From an uncultured Alphaproteobacteria bacterium (GTDB lineage Bacteria; Pseudomonadota; Alphaproteobacteria; HIMB59; GCA-002718135): a stretch of 64,000 bases of DNA. This document shows, piece by piece, positions 1-9,661 of this stretch. The notes beneath the pieces were generated by a model that was not told where the DNA came from, ran no database searches, and saw only the letters and a program-made list of their open reading frames with translations. Each line of letters opens with the position of its first letter. Positions within the stretch are counted from its first letter, which is position 1. A program made the position numbers and the translations under genes. The stretch covers positions 1-64,000 of the forward strand of contig CACMGM010000004.1 of NCBI GenBank assembly GCA_902613275.1, given 5' to 3'.

Positions 1-240
1 CATCTCAATTCTGAGAGCAATAAATGAACCTATAGCACCGCCAATAAGTATCGCGGCACCAATTTCATAATAACTGAGAACTGATTTGAACATTAGCGTT
101 GTGAACACCGCTATAATCATACCAATAACACCAAAAATGTTACCCATTCTTGAAGATTCAGGGTGAGATAAACCTCTTAGAGCAAAGATAAATAATAACG
201 CAGAAATTAAATATAATATCGCAACCATGTTAGAAGACAT
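1..240 (-). CDS. pntB: NAD(P) transhydrogenase subunit beta, N-terminal part (runs off window)
   Basis: This is the first 80 codons of the membrane beta subunit of proton-translocating transhydrogenase, which passes hydride between NADH and NADP+ using the proton gradient. The translated start has a short hydrophobic segment followed by RGLSHPESSRMGN, a hallmark of the PntB N-terminus, then further membrane segments (FGVIGMIIAVFTTLMF; IGAAILIGGAIGSFIALRIE). The start is ATG at 238-240, overlapping the stop of the preceding pntA2 by one base (TAATG), which indicates translational coupling. The C-terminal NADP-binding domain lies outside the window. Identification is firm although only part of the gene is visible. 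Confidence 0.93.
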   Translation of the reverse strand, partial: MSSNMVAILYLISALLFIFALRGLSHPESSRMGNIFGVIGMIIAVFTTLMFKSVLSYYEIGAAILIGGAIGSFIALRIEM

Positions 241-557
241 TATTCTTTTTCCTTTGTTTTTTTTGTTTTTTTCTTAAACATCGAGAGCATTCGATATGTT
301 ACTAAGAAACCTCCAAAAATATTAACTGAAGCTAATACAACACCTATTAATCCAAAAATTTTTGAAGTGTCAAAACCTTGAGGACCGGCTGCCAATATTG
401 CCCCAACTATAATTACGCTTGATATTGCATTTGTCACACCCATTAATGGACTATGTAAAGCAGGAGTAACAGACCAAACTACATAATAGCCAATAATACA
501 AGCTAGGAAAAATACTGTTAGTCCGATAACAAAAACTTCTGAAGAATGTGCTTCCAT
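240..557 (-). CDS. pntA2: NAD(P) transhydrogenase subunit alpha part 2 (membrane)
   Basis: This 105-residue membrane subunit matches the alpha2 (PntAB-type) part of split alphaproteobacterial transhydrogenases. It has three or four hydrophobic helices (about residues 8-30, 42-60 and 66-88) and the family sequence VTPALHSPLMGVTNAISS. The tail is lysine-rich and cytoplasmic. It lies one base after pntA1 and overlaps pntB by one base, so the three genes form one transcription unit. The enterobacterial enzyme carries this part fused to alpha1; the split form seen here is common in alphaproteobacteria. It contributes to proton translocation rather than nucleotide binding. Confidence 0.93.
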   Translation of the reverse strand: MEAHSSEVFVIGLTVFFLACIIGYYVVWSVTPALHSPLMGVTNAISSVIIVGAILAAGPQGFDTSKIFGLIGVVLASVNIFGGFLVTYRMLSMFKKKTKKTKEKE

Positions 558-558
558 A

Positions 559-1680
559 TTACTTAAATTGCTCCAATCTTACATCCCCGTCATGCGTTAG
601 CAAAACAGAATTAATTATTTCATCGTCAAAATCAAAATTTATATTTTTATTTTCTTTGTCTATTAATAAACTTAAGAAGTTAAAGATATTTTTGGCGTAC
701 AGTGCTGAAGCATCTTTAGCCACTCTTCCAGGAACATTTCCATAACCAACGATTTTTACTCCATTATGCACTACTATTTCATTCATTTTACTTAAAGGGC
801 AATTCCCACCAGCTTCCACAGCCAAATCAATTACTACTGAACCTGGTATCATCGAAGAAACCATTTCTTCGGTGATTAAAACTGGTGCTTTTTTGCCAGG
901 AATAAGAGCTGTACAAATTACTATGTCTTGTTTTGAAACTGTATCAGCTATTAATTGAGCTTGTTTTTTCTTATAATCTTCACTCATTTCCTTTGCATAA
1001 CCACCTGCGGTTTCAGCATTATCAGCTTCATCATCTTCAACCATTATGAATTTTCCACCAAGACTTTCAACTTGTTCCTTAGTTGCTACTCTTACATCAG
1101 TAGCAGAAACTACTGCACCAAGTCTTTTTGCTGTTGCAATTGCTTGCAAACCAGCAACTCCTACACCAAGTATCATTACTTTTGCTGGATTTACTCTTCC
1201 AGCAGCAGTCATCATCATTGGAAAAGCCTTTCCAAATTGCTCCGCTGCATCAATTACACTTCTATACCCCGCTAAGTTAGCTTGGGATGATAGAACATCC
1301 ATACTTTGTGCTCTACTTATTCTAGGAATTAATTCCATACAACATGATGATATTTTGTTTTTATTTAAATTAGAAAATTCAGATTTATTTTCATAAGGGT
1401 TTAAAATTCCAATAAGTAATGAATTACTTTTTAAGTTATTTATGTCATCAGTGCTTGGCATTCTAACACATAAACAAACATCAGCCTTCAAGCATTCAGA
1501 TCTAGTAACAATTTTTGCTCCAGCTTCTTCATAATTTGAATTTTGATATCCTGAAGTTTCTCCTGCTCCATTTTCAATTATAACTTCAAAACCCAGTCTA
1601 GAAAAAAGCTTTACTGATTCAGGGGAGATAGAGACTCTTGTCTCGTTGTTATCATTTTCTTTAATAGCAGATAAGAGCAT
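559..1680 (-). CDS. pntA1: NAD(P) transhydrogenase subunit alpha part 1 (NAD-binding)
   Basis: This 373-residue soluble NAD(H)-binding subunit belongs to the alanine dehydrogenase/PNT family. The N-terminal domain shows the RVSISPESV start and the RISRAQSMDVLSSQAN loop (about residues 120-135) known from transhydrogenase domain I. The Rossmann nucleotide loop GVGVAG is at residues 172-177. It is first in the pntA1-pntA2-pntB order and follows an ABC1-family kinase gene by six bases. The role is energy-linked NADPH supply at the cytoplasmic membrane. Length and motifs agree with the split alpha1 form. Alanine dehydrogenase is rejected because of the membrane-subunit neighbours. Confidence 0.93.
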   Translation of the reverse strand: MLLSAIKENDNNETRVSISPESVKLFSRLGFEVIIENGAGETSGYQNSNYEEAGAKIVTRSECLKADVCLCVRMPSTDDINNLKSNSLLIGILNPYENKSEFSNLNKNKISSCCMELIPRISRAQSMDVLSSQANLAGYRSVIDAAEQFGKAFPMMMTAAGRVNPAKVMILGVGVAGLQAIATAKRLGAVVSATDVRVATKEQVESLGGKFIMVEDDEADNAETAGGYAKEMSEDYKKKQAQLIADTVSKQDIVICTALIPGKKAPVLITEEMVSSMIPGSVVIDLAVEAGGNCPLSKMNEIVVHNGVKIVGYGNVPGRVAKDASALYAKNIFNFLSLLIDKENKNINFDFDDEIINSVLLTHDGDVRLEQFK

Positions 1681-1686
1681 GAGTTC

Positions 1687-3030
1687 TTATATTGATAGGT
1701 TCGCTAAATTTAAAGCTTTTTGTTGGTTTTCCATTAGTTTTTTTGAGTTAAAATCCTCAATGAGTTCGTGAAATATTCTATACCAATTAACTTCAGCTTT
1801 TAAGTGCATAAAGACTGAACCTAATCCTACTGCCGCTCTATCCATAAAAACAAATTCTTTTGGGGGTTTAACACCACCAAGTTTCTTCAGTTCTTGATGA
1901 ACTTCAGATGCAATTTGTGCTCCATAAATACCGCTATCACTTTCTTGTATTTTTTGAACTTTATCTTCCATTAAGGGAGAATATAAAAATCCTGCCCATT
2001 TATTTAATACTTTTAGTTTTTCTTTAGTTATGTCTGTAAATCCCCATTGTTCATAGGCATGAACTGCTTTTGAATTATCTTTTTCTTGAAGAGCAAAGTA
2101 TAAATCTATTACACCCTGAATGAAATTACCATTAAATATTCTCATACATCCGAAATCATAAATATTAATACTAAGATCTTTTTTTTGAACAGAATAATTT
2201 CCTAAATGTGGATCTCCATGAAGAACACCATATTCAAAAAATGGTTTATACCATGCTTTATACATATTTGATGCTAATGTATTTCTTGTTTCTTTAGATG
2301 ACTTTTTAAAATTTAAAATAGGCTCTCCATCAAGCCAACTCATAGTCAGCAGTCTCTTTGTAGATAATTTGTCATAGGTTTTTGGTACGTGAACAAAATT
2401 AATGTTTGAAAAAATATTTCTAAATACTGACATTAATTTTTTTTCTCTTTCATAATCTAACTCTTCTTTTAATCTGTCAGTAATCTCTTTATATACTTCA
2501 TCAGTTTTAATAGCTTTATTATACGACTGATAAATTGAAAAAATCATTTTTAATTGCGAGAGATCTGCACTTACTGCTGAGGTCATGTCAGGATATTGAA
2601 GTTTACAAGCTACTATTTCATCATTTTTTACTTTAGCTTTATGAACTTGCCCAAGTGAAGCTGCTCTTGTCGCTTCTTTATCAAACTCTATAAAATTTTT
2701 TTGCCAATCCTGTTTTAATTCTGCTGCCATTCTTCTTTTAACAAACAACCATCCCATAGGAGGAGCATTTGATTGTAAATGCATAAGTTCTTGTGCATAT
2801 TCATCAGGAAGTAGATCAGGTATTGTTGCCGATAATTGTGCCACTTTCATTAATGGCCCCTTAATACTTCCAAGGGCGGCTCTAATTTCAGAGGCATGTT
2901 TTTCTTTGTCTAACTTAACCCCTAAATATCTTTGACTTGCAAGCTTTGTAGCTAATTTTCCAACTACACCACCTACTTTTGCATATCTAGTAAGTTGTTT
3001 TGTTAAAGATTTTGCTTCTTTATCTTTCAT
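1687..3030 (-). CDS. ABC1/ADCK (UbiB/AarF) family atypical kinase
   Basis: This 447-residue protein belongs to the ABC1/ADCK/UbiB family of atypical kinases, which in several organisms is needed for ubiquinone synthesis or lipid handling. Visible motifs are KVAQL (the KxGQ-type region, here with A in place of G) near residue 60, the A-rich loop variant RAASLGQVH, the catalytic HGDPHLGNY and the metal-binding DFG. I start it at the ATG at 3028-3030; a longer version begins at TTG three bases upstream. The gene lies between pepF and pntA1 with 5-6 base gaps, so co-transcription is likely. No C-terminal membrane helices typical of E. coli UbiB are visible, so a COQ8-like soluble ATPase is possible. 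Confidence 0.85.
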   Translation of the reverse strand: MKDKEAKSLTKQLTRYAKVGGVVGKLATKLASQRYLGVKLDKEKHASEIRAALGSIKGPLMKVAQLSATIPDLLPDEYAQELMHLQSNAPPMGWLFVKRRMAAELKQDWQKNFIEFDKEATRAASLGQVHKAKVKNDEIVACKLQYPDMTSAVSADLSQLKMIFSIYQSYNKAIKTDEVYKEITDRLKEELDYEREKKLMSVFRNIFSNINFVHVPKTYDKLSTKRLLTMSWLDGEPILNFKKSSKETRNTLASNMYKAWYKPFFEYGVLHGDPHLGNYSVQKKDLSINIYDFGCMRIFNGNFIQGVIDLYFALQEKDNSKAVHAYEQWGFTDITKEKLKVLNKWAGFLYSPLMEDKVQKIQESDSGIYGAQIASEVHQELKKLGGVKPPKEFVFMDRAAVGLGSVFMHLKAEVNWYRIFHELIEDFNSKKLMENQQKALNLANLSI

Positions 3031-3035
3031 CAATT

Positions 3036-4832
3036 TTATTCTTCCAATTGGTCAATGAGACTCTCAATAACATTAACACCTTTTTGCCAAAAATCTTTTT
3101 TCTTCGGATTTAATCCAAAGGGTTTCAAGAGTTTATCATATGTATTACTTCCACCGCTTTCTAACAAAGTAATATATTTGTCTTCAAATTTGGGTAGTTT
3201 ACTTTCGTATACATTAAAAAGAGAATTTACAAGACAATCTCCAAAAGCGTAAGCATAAACATAAAATGGTGAATGAATGAAATGAGGTATGTAGCTCCAA
3301 AAATATTTGTAATCATCATTAAATTTTATTGAAGGTCCTAAGCTTTGCTTTTGTACATCAATCCAAATTTTACAAATCTCATTAACACTTAATTCTTTAA
3401 TTTTTCTTTGGTCATGTATACGCTTTTCAAATTCAAAAAATGCAATTTGTCGTACGACAGTATTAAGCATATCTTCAACTTTATTTGCTAAAAGTCCTTT
3501 ACGCTCATTTTCTTTCTTAGTTATAGATAGAAGAGATTTAAAAGTTAACATTTCTCCAAAAACACTTGCAGTTTCAGCAAGGGTTAACGGTGTTGAAGAG
3601 TTAAAATAAGTTTGTTTTTTTCCTGCTAAATATTGATGAATTCCATGTCCTAATTCATGAGCAAGAGTTGCTATATCTCTTGCTTTACCCTGGTAATTAA
3701 CAAGTATAAATGGATGAACTGATGGAACAGTAGAAGCAGCGAACGCACCAGGAGATTTTCCCGCGATTACTGGAGCGTGTATCCATGAATTATCAAAAAA
3801 TTTATTTACAATATTTCCAGCTCTCTGATCAAAATTTGAATAAGCATCAGATACAATTTGTCTAGCATCTTTCCAGGAATAAATACTCTGTGATTGAAAA
3901 GGAAGAGGTGCATTTCTATCCCAATACATCAATGATTTCTTTTTAAACCATTTGGCTTTTATTTTATAATAGCGATGAGCAATTTTTGGATAATTTTCTT
4001 TTATTGTTTCAGTCAATGCCTCTACAACTTCATCTTCAACTACATTAGACAAATTTCTAGAGCTGACTGGGTTTGGTAATCCTCTCCACTTGTCATTGAT
4101 TGATTTATCTTTAGCAAGATTATTGGTAATGGATGTGAACAAACTAATATTTTCTTTCAAAACACCAGATACAACCTCTGCAGATTTTTTTCGATTTGAT
4201 TCTTTTTTATCAGAAAGAAAATTAAAAATTTCAGCACTAGATAAATTTTTACCTTTAAATGGAAATTTAAGTGACGCAATTGTGTCATCAAATAATCTTA
4301 CCCAAGCTGATCTAGAAGTAATACTTTTTTCTTGAAGTAATTTTTCTGTTTTAACATCTAATTGATATGGTTTAAATTTTCGTATATTTTTAATCCAGTT
4401 TTTATAAGGTTCTAATTTCTTATCAGCATAGATTTTATTTAATTTTGCATTCGAAACTTCATTTAACTCAAGACTAAAGAAAACTATTGATGAAGCTATA
4501 TTAGTAATTTGTTCCTGCATTTGTTGGTAAAAAATTTTATTCTTTTCATTATTACCGTCCTCTGCAACTAAGAGATGTGCATATGACATAATTTTATCAA
4601 TTTTTATATCAATGTTTTCTAATTCAATGATTGCTTTTAAGAGTTGACTGGGACTAAGCTTAGTAATTTTATATGTGTATTTTTTTTCAAATTTTTTTGT
4701 AATTTTTCTGAGTTGATTTAAATCATTATTTAGATTCTTCGCTTTTGGAGATTCGTATAAATCTTTGAGGTTCCAAACTGGCAGTTTTCCGAGCGTATTT
4801 TTTGTTAAATTTTGATAATTTTTTTGTTTCAT
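3036..4832 (-). CDS. pepF: M3 family oligoendopeptidase (PepF-like)
   Basis: This is a 598-residue zinc metallopeptidase of family M3, predicted to cut oligopeptides in the cytoplasm. The zinc-binding HELGH (within TLAHELGHGIHQ) lies near residue 392, followed by the downstream glutamate region LAETASVFGEM that supplies the third zinc ligand. The N-terminal half is helical and lysine-rich, as in oligoendopeptidase F. No signal peptide is present. It is the first gene of the minus-strand run leading into the ABC1 kinase and transhydrogenase genes and is divergent from the acyl-CoA synthetase gene. Substrate specificity cannot be read from the sequence. Confidence 0.92.
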   Translation of the reverse strand: MKQKNYQNLTKNTLGKLPVWNLKDLYESPKAKNLNNDLNQLRKITKKFEKKYTYKITKLSPSQLLKAIIELENIDIKIDKIMSYAHLLVAEDGNNEKNKIFYQQMQEQITNIASSIVFFSLELNEVSNAKLNKIYADKKLEPYKNWIKNIRKFKPYQLDVKTEKLLQEKSITSRSAWVRLFDDTIASLKFPFKGKNLSSAEIFNFLSDKKESNRKKSAEVVSGVLKENISLFTSITNNLAKDKSINDKWRGLPNPVSSRNLSNVVEDEVVEALTETIKENYPKIAHRYYKIKAKWFKKKSLMYWDRNAPLPFQSQSIYSWKDARQIVSDAYSNFDQRAGNIVNKFFDNSWIHAPVIAGKSPGAFAASTVPSVHPFILVNYQGKARDIATLAHELGHGIHQYLAGKKQTYFNSSTPLTLAETASVFGEMLTFKSLLSITKKENERKGLLANKVEDMLNTVVRQIAFFEFEKRIHDQRKIKELSVNEICKIWIDVQKQSLGPSIKFNDDYKYFWSYIPHFIHSPFYVYAYAFGDCLVNSLFNVYESKLPKFEDKYITLLESGGSNTYDKLLKPFGLNPKKKDFWQKGVNVIESLIDQLEE

Positions 4833-4888
4833 ATTTTACTATTTCGATATAGGTCTATTATCAGAGCTTTGTAGGGAGGATTAAAAGT

Positions 4889-6691
4889 ATGATTGTTAAT
4901 TTTGATGAATTTAATAACATACCTAGTATTTTTTATTATCAATCAAATGATCTGAAAGATCAACCTTATTTGTGGAAAAAAGAAAATGATAAATATGTTT
5001 CTTTAAGCTGGTTACAAGTAAAGGAGCAGGTTGAGAGTTTGGCAACATATTTAAAAGATTTAGGAATTTTAGAGGGTGATAGAGTATTAATTTTATCTGA
5101 AAATAGACCTGAGTGGCAAATTACTGATTTAGCAATAATGTCTATTGGAGCAATATCTGTGCCTGCTTACACTACAAGTACAACAAATGATTATGAATAT
5201 ATAATTAAACACTCTGGGGCTAGATGCGCCATTGTATCTTCACACGAATTAATGAAGAAAGCTCTACCTGCAATTGAAAAAAATTCTCACTGTCAAAATG
5301 TAATTAAATTTAATGATGACAATGAAACTTATTCAGAAGTTGTAAATATAATATCTTATAATAAAATTATAAATGATAATTTAGAAAAGAGTAAAGCTTC
5401 TAATAAAATAGAAGAGTTGTCAAAAAATTTTAACAGAAAAGATACAGCATGTATTATATATACCTCTGGAACAGGGGGGAACCCTAAGGGAGTAATGTTG
5501 AGTCACGGAGCTATGTTAAGAAACTGTGCTTCTTGTGATAAATTACTTGAAAGTCTTACTAAAGATTTAAAAAAAGAGATTAGATATCTTTCTTGGTTAC
5601 CATTATCCCATTCCTATGAGCATACTTTACAATTCTTAGAAATGGGTCAAGGTGCACAGATCTATTACGCGGAAAGTATTGATAAACTATTAGTGAATAT
5701 GGCTGAAGCTGCTCCACATTTTATGACAGCTGTTCCAAGATTTTATGACTCTTTACACATACGTATTTCACAAGGACTTAAAAACCAAAGTAAATTAAGT
5801 CAAAGGTTCTTTGCAATTACATTAAATCTAGGAAAGAAAAAATATTTTGATGAACACATGAGTTTCTTTGAAAGATTTATGAATGGATTAATGGATAGAA
5901 TAGTAAGAAAAAAGGTTAAGAAAAGATTTGGTGGAAGTCTCAGAGCCTTGATATCAGGAGGCGCGGCACTAAATTTTGAAGTTGGATTATACCTAAGCGC
6001 CCTTGGTCTTCCACTACTTCAAGGCTACGGACAAACTGAAACGGCTCCTGTTATTTCTGCAAACCCTCCTGAAAGAATTAAATTAGATACTGTTGGAAAA
6101 GTTCTTCAAGGAAATGAAGTGAAAATTTCTCAAGATGGAGAGATTTTAGCTCGTGGTGAACTAATTATGAATGGTTATTGGAATGATCCTGAATCAACTA
6201 ATAAAACTATAATTGATGGGTGGGTTCATACAGGTGATATTGGTGAATTTGATGAAGAAAATTATTTAAAGATAACGGATAGGAAAAAAGATATTATTGT
6301 AAATGCTGGTGGAGATAATATTTCTCCTTCAAGAATTGAGGCAAAACTAGATATTGAACCTGAAATTGCTCAATCAATGTTATATGGAGATTTCAAAAAT
6401 TACCTAGTTGCAATCCTAGTGCCTAATAAAGATTTTGCTTTAGAATGGGCAAAAGAAAATAATGTTGAGGGTAATTTAAATAAAATAATTCAAGATTCTT
6501 CATTTAATACAAAAATGAAAGAAGTTGTAGATAAAGTCAATAAAAGCCTTTCTAGTATAGAACAAATAAGAAAGTTTATTTTAATTGATAACGAGTTTAC
6601 AATTGAAAACAACATGATGACACCTTCCATGAAAGTAAGAAGGTTTAAAGTAAAAGAGATGTATGGAGAGAATTTAGAGGAACTATATTAA
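4889..6691 (+). CDS. long-chain fatty acid-CoA ligase (AMP-forming)
   Basis: This 600-residue ANL-superfamily adenylating enzyme most resembles long-chain acyl-CoA synthetases of the FadD15/eukaryotic ACSL type, activating fatty acids with ATP and CoA. The P-loop-like motif YTSGTGGNPKGVMLSH is near residue 190, GYGQTE is near 380, and DRKKDIIVNAGGDNISP follows in the C-terminal part with the catalytic lysine region MTPSMKVRR close to the end. The ATG is preceded by a strong AGGGAGGA ribosome-binding sequence (4872-4880), unusual in this window. It stands alone and is convergent with the DUF1244 gene (2-base gap). The exact chain-length range is unknown. Confidence 0.9.
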   Translation: MIVNFDEFNNIPSIFYYQSNDLKDQPYLWKKENDKYVSLSWLQVKEQVESLATYLKDLGILEGDRVLILSENRPEWQITDLAIMSIGAISVPAYTTSTTNDYEYIIKHSGARCAIVSSHELMKKALPAIEKNSHCQNVIKFNDDNETYSEVVNIISYNKIINDNLEKSKASNKIEELSKNFNRKDTACIIYTSGTGGNPKGVMLSHGAMLRNCASCDKLLESLTKDLKKEIRYLSWLPLSHSYEHTLQFLEMGQGAQIYYAESIDKLLVNMAEAAPHFMTAVPRFYDSLHIRISQGLKNQSKLSQRFFAITLNLGKKKYFDEHMSFFERFMNGLMDRIVRKKVKKRFGGSLRALISGGAALNFEVGLYLSALGLPLLQGYGQTETAPVISANPPERIKLDTVGKVLQGNEVKISQDGEILARGELIMNGYWNDPESTNKTIIDGWVHTGDIGEFDEENYLKITDRKKDIIVNAGGDNISPSRIEAKLDIEPEIAQSMLYGDFKNYLVAILVPNKDFALEWAKENNVEGNLNKIIQDSSFNTKMKEVVDKVNKSLSSIEQIRKFILIDNEFTIENNMMTPSMKVRRFKVKEMYGENLEELY

Positions 6692-6693
6692 GT

Positions 6694-6978
6694 TTATCCC
6701 TTATCAAACTTTTCTTTTTGTTCAGGAGTGATTTCTTTTTGAAATTTTGTTTTCCACTCTGAGTATGGCATACCATAGATCATTTCTCGTGCTTCATCGT
6801 ATGAAATAGAAATATTTTTCTTCTCTGCAGCACTAACATACCATTTTGAAAGACAGTTTCTGCAAAAACCAGACAAATTCATTAAATCAATATTTTGTAC
6901 ATCTGTTCTATTTTTTAGATGATGAATCAATCTTTCTGCAACATCAGCAAGTAAATCTCTATCAAAGTTTTTGGTCAT
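6694..6978 (-). CDS. DUF1244 family protein
   Basis: This small 94-residue protein has the DUF1244 signature: RTDVQNIDLMNLSGFCRNCLSKW followed by DEAREMIYGMPYSEWK. The two cysteines in FCRNC look like a paired metal or redox site, but no biochemical role is established for the family that I can cite. It is widespread in alpha- and gammaproteobacteria. The gene is divergent from pyruvate kinase (51-base gap) and convergent with the acyl-CoA ligase. No signal peptide or membrane segment is present. Confidence 0.9.
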   Translation of the reverse strand: MTKNFDRDLLADVAERLIHHLKNRTDVQNIDLMNLSGFCRNCLSKWYVSAAEKKNISISYDEAREMIYGMPYSEWKTKFQKEITPEQKEKFDKG

Positions 6979-7029
6979 ATTACGTAAATAAATTATATAA
7001 ATCTTTTTTTGTGTTATATATAATAATTA

Positions 7030-8466
7030 ATGAAACGTAACAGAAAAGCTAAAATTTTAGCTACACTAGGACCTGCATCATCAGATAAAAAAATAATAGA
7101 AGACTTATTTGTGGCAGGATGTGACGTTTTTAGATTAAATTTTTCACATGGTAATTTAGAAACTCATAGAAAAAATTATGAAACTATTAGATCTCTTGAA
7201 GAAAAACATAATCATGCCTCATGCATATTAGCTGACTTACAAGGACCCAAGTTAAGAGTGGGTACATTTAAGAATACAAAAGAAAATTTAGTCAAAGGTC
7301 AAAATTTTATATTAGATCTTTCAAGTGAGCCTGGAGATAATAATAGGGTTTACTTTCCTCATGAAGAAATTTATGATTTTTTAACACCTAATACTATTTT
7401 ATTAGTAAATGATGGAAGGATTAGATTACAAGTTATAGAACAAAAAAAAGATAGTTTAATTACAGAAGTTTTAAATGATGCTGAAATCTCAAATAACAAA
7501 GGTGTAAATATTCCAGATGTTATTCTTCCAATAGACGCTCTTACAAAAAAAGATAAATCTGATCTTATGAAGGCATTAGATATGGGAGTTGATTGGGTTG
7601 CACTTTCTTTCGTACAACAAGCAGAGGATATTCACAAATTAAAAAAAATAATTAATAATAAAGCACTCGTGATGGCAAAAATTGAAAAACCTTCAGCAGT
7701 AAAAAATATTGATGATATTATAAACGCTTCAGATGGTATTATGATAGCTAGAGGTGATTTGGGTGTTGAAATGCCAACTGAACAAGTTCCGATAGTTCAA
7801 AAAAATATTATTAAAAGATGTAGGCACTTTGGAAAACCAGTCGTTGTTGCGACACAAATGCTTGAAAGTATGATTGAAAATCTTGTTCCAACGAGAGCTG
7901 AAGCATCTGATGTTGCTAATGCTATATACGACGGAGCAGATGCTGTAATGTTATCTGGCGAGTCAGCCGTTGGAGTGCATCCAATAGAAGTAGTAATAAC
8001 TATGAATAAAATTATAGAAAATGTTGAAAATGATAAAAATAATTATGATTTACGAATTATACAAGAAAATGTTGATGATGTTAATAATACAGATGCAATA
8101 ACATTAGCAGCTTACTCAATTGCAAAAAAATCAGATGCAAAAGCAATAATTACATTTTCTGTAAGTGGAAGAACAACGACTAGAATGGCTAGAGAAAGAG
8201 CACCCGTTCAAATTGTTGGTTTATCTCCAAATATTAATACTACAAGAAAAATGCAATTATACTGGGGTGTAAACTCCTGCCATACTCAAGAAGATGCTCA
8301 AAATGCACAAGATATGGTTAATATTGCATGTTCAATTGCAAAAAATAAAAAATTAGTAAAGCCAGGAGATAACGTAGTTATCTCAGCTGGTGTTCCATTT
8401 GGAAGTGCTGGTACTACTAATCTACTTAGATTAGCTGAAATAATTGCTGATAAAGATCTTAAGTAA
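7030..8466 (+). CDS. pyk: pyruvate kinase
   Basis: This 478-residue pyruvate kinase transfers phosphate from phosphoenolpyruvate to ADP in the last step of glycolysis. The sequence shows the N-terminal RKAKILATLGPASS and FRLNFSHG, the active-site lysine region MAKIEKPSAVKNID, the MIARGDLGVEMP motif, and the conserved stretch ATQMLESMIENLVPTRAE followed by DGADAVMLSGESAVG. The length is standard. It ends inside the 3' end of the convergent aminotransferase gene (8-base overlap), leaving no room for a separate terminator. The pyruvate generated by KDPG aldolase elsewhere in the window bypasses this step. Confidence 0.96.
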   Translation: MKRNRKAKILATLGPASSDKKIIEDLFVAGCDVFRLNFSHGNLETHRKNYETIRSLEEKHNHASCILADLQGPKLRVGTFKNTKENLVKGQNFILDLSSEPGDNNRVYFPHEEIYDFLTPNTILLVNDGRIRLQVIEQKKDSLITEVLNDAEISNNKGVNIPDVILPIDALTKKDKSDLMKALDMGVDWVALSFVQQAEDIHKLKKIINNKALVMAKIEKPSAVKNIDDIINASDGIMIARGDLGVEMPTEQVPIVQKNIIKRCRHFGKPVVVATQMLESMIENLVPTRAEASDVANAIYDGADAVMLSGESAVGVHPIEVVITMNKIIENVENDKNNYDLRIIQENVDDVNNTDAITLAAYSIAKKSDAKAIITFSVSGRTTTRMARERAPVQIVGLSPNINTTRKMQLYWGVNSCHTQEDAQNAQDMVNIACSIAKNKKLVKPGDNVVISAGVPFGSAGTTNLLRLAEIIADKDLK

Positions 8467-9661
8467 GCTTATTACAAGCTTCTTTTATTCTGTTGCACGC
8501 TTCTTCTAGAATTGCATCACTAGTTGCATAAGATAAACGAAAATAAGGAGATAATCCAAATGCTGCACCATGAACTCCTGCTACACCTTGATCTTCTAAA
8601 AGGTATGTCATGAAATCTTCATCATTGGAAATGTGTTTTCCATTCGCTGTCTTTTTTCCAATTATCCCCTCACAATTTGGATAAACGTAAAAAGCTCCTT
8701 CTGGTTTTTGACATGTGATTCCATCAATATCATTTAATTTGTTCAATACTAAATCTCTGCGTTTTAAAAATTTTTTATTATGCTCGTTTATAAAATCCTG
8801 TGGACCACTAATTGCTTCAACAGCAGCAGCCATTGTAATTGAAGAAGTTGATGTTGTGCTTTGTGATTGTATTTTGTTCATAGCAGTAATAATCTCTTTT
8901 GGAGCTCCACAATATCCAAGTCTCCATCCTGTCATACAATATGATTTTGAAACACCGTTTAGTGTCAAACATCTCTCTTTCAGCGAAGGTTCGATAGAAG
9001 CAAGAGTATGAAATTCTACACCATCGTATACAATTTTTTCATATATATCATCACACATTATAAGAACATTAGGATATTTTTTTAAGATAAGTGCTAAGTC
9101 TTCTAACTCTTTGTTTGAATAAACTGAGCCAGTTGGATTACTAGGACTATTTAACATTAACCATTTTGTTTTAGAGTTTATATTTTTTTCTAGTTGTTCT
9201 GGTGTAATCTTAAAATTTTGTGATTGAGGACACTTTACTATCACGGGCTTCCCTTCTGCTAATAAAACAATATCTGGATAACTAACCCAAAAAGGAGCTG
9301 TTATAATGACCTCATCTCCTGGATTAATTGTTGCCATCATAGCATTATAGATAATGTGTTTGCCTCCGACACCACATATGATTTCATCTAATTGATAATC
9401 TATATTATTATCTTCTCTAAATTTTTTCTGAATTGCCTTTTGTAATTCTGGCGTACCTTTGCCTGGTACATATTTAGTTTTACCCTCTTCCATCGCTTTA
9501 CTAGCTGCATCTCTTATATTTTTTGGTGTATTAAAATCTGGCTCACCTGCTGCTAGAACAATTACATCTTTACCCTCATCTTTTAAAGCCTTGGCTTTGA
9601 CATTTATACCTACAGTCATTGAAGGTTTTATTTTACTCAGTCTATCTGCAACAAAATTCAT
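8459..9661 (-). CDS. aatA: aspartate aminotransferase, class I (alphaproteobacterial AatA type)
   Basis: This 400-residue PLP-dependent class I/II aminotransferase most likely interconverts aspartate/2-oxoglutarate and oxaloacetate/glutamate. Motifs are VLAAGEPDFNTPKNI near the N-terminus, MLNSPSNPTGSVYS around residue 170, and the PLP lysine in LNGVSKSYCMTGWRLGY near residue 237. The C-terminal FRLSYATS carries the carboxylate-binding arginine. This subgroup can also act on prephenate or aromatic amino acids, so the exact donor is not certain. It is followed after no gap by the TauE/SafE permease gene... in genome order the permease gene precedes it on the same strand, and they are probably co-transcribed. 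Confidence 0.92.
   Translation of the reverse strand: MNFVADRLSKIKPSMTVGINVKAKALKDEGKDVIVLAAGEPDFNTPKNIRDAASKAMEEGKTKYVPGKGTPELQKAIQKKFREDNNIDYQLDEIICGVGGKHIIYNAMMATINPGDEVIITAPFWVSYPDIVLLAEGKPVIVKCPQSQNFKITPEQLEKNINSKTKWLMLNSPSNPTGSVYSNKELEDLALILKKYPNVLIMCDDIYEKIVYDGVEFHTLASIEPSLKERCLTLNGVSKSYCMTGWRLGYCGAPKEIITAMNKIQSQSTTSTSSITMAAAVEAISGPQDFINEHNKKFLKRRDLVLNKLNDIDGITCQKPEGAFYVYPNCEGIIGKKTANGKHISNDEDFMTYLLEDQGVAGVHGAAFGLSPYFRLSYATSDAILEEACNRIKEACNKLT

Noticed and set aside
955..1396. Plus-strand frames over the transhydrogenase gene
   Set aside because: They lie wholly antisense to pntA1, have no family motifs and show compositional shadow of the conserved minus-strand protein.
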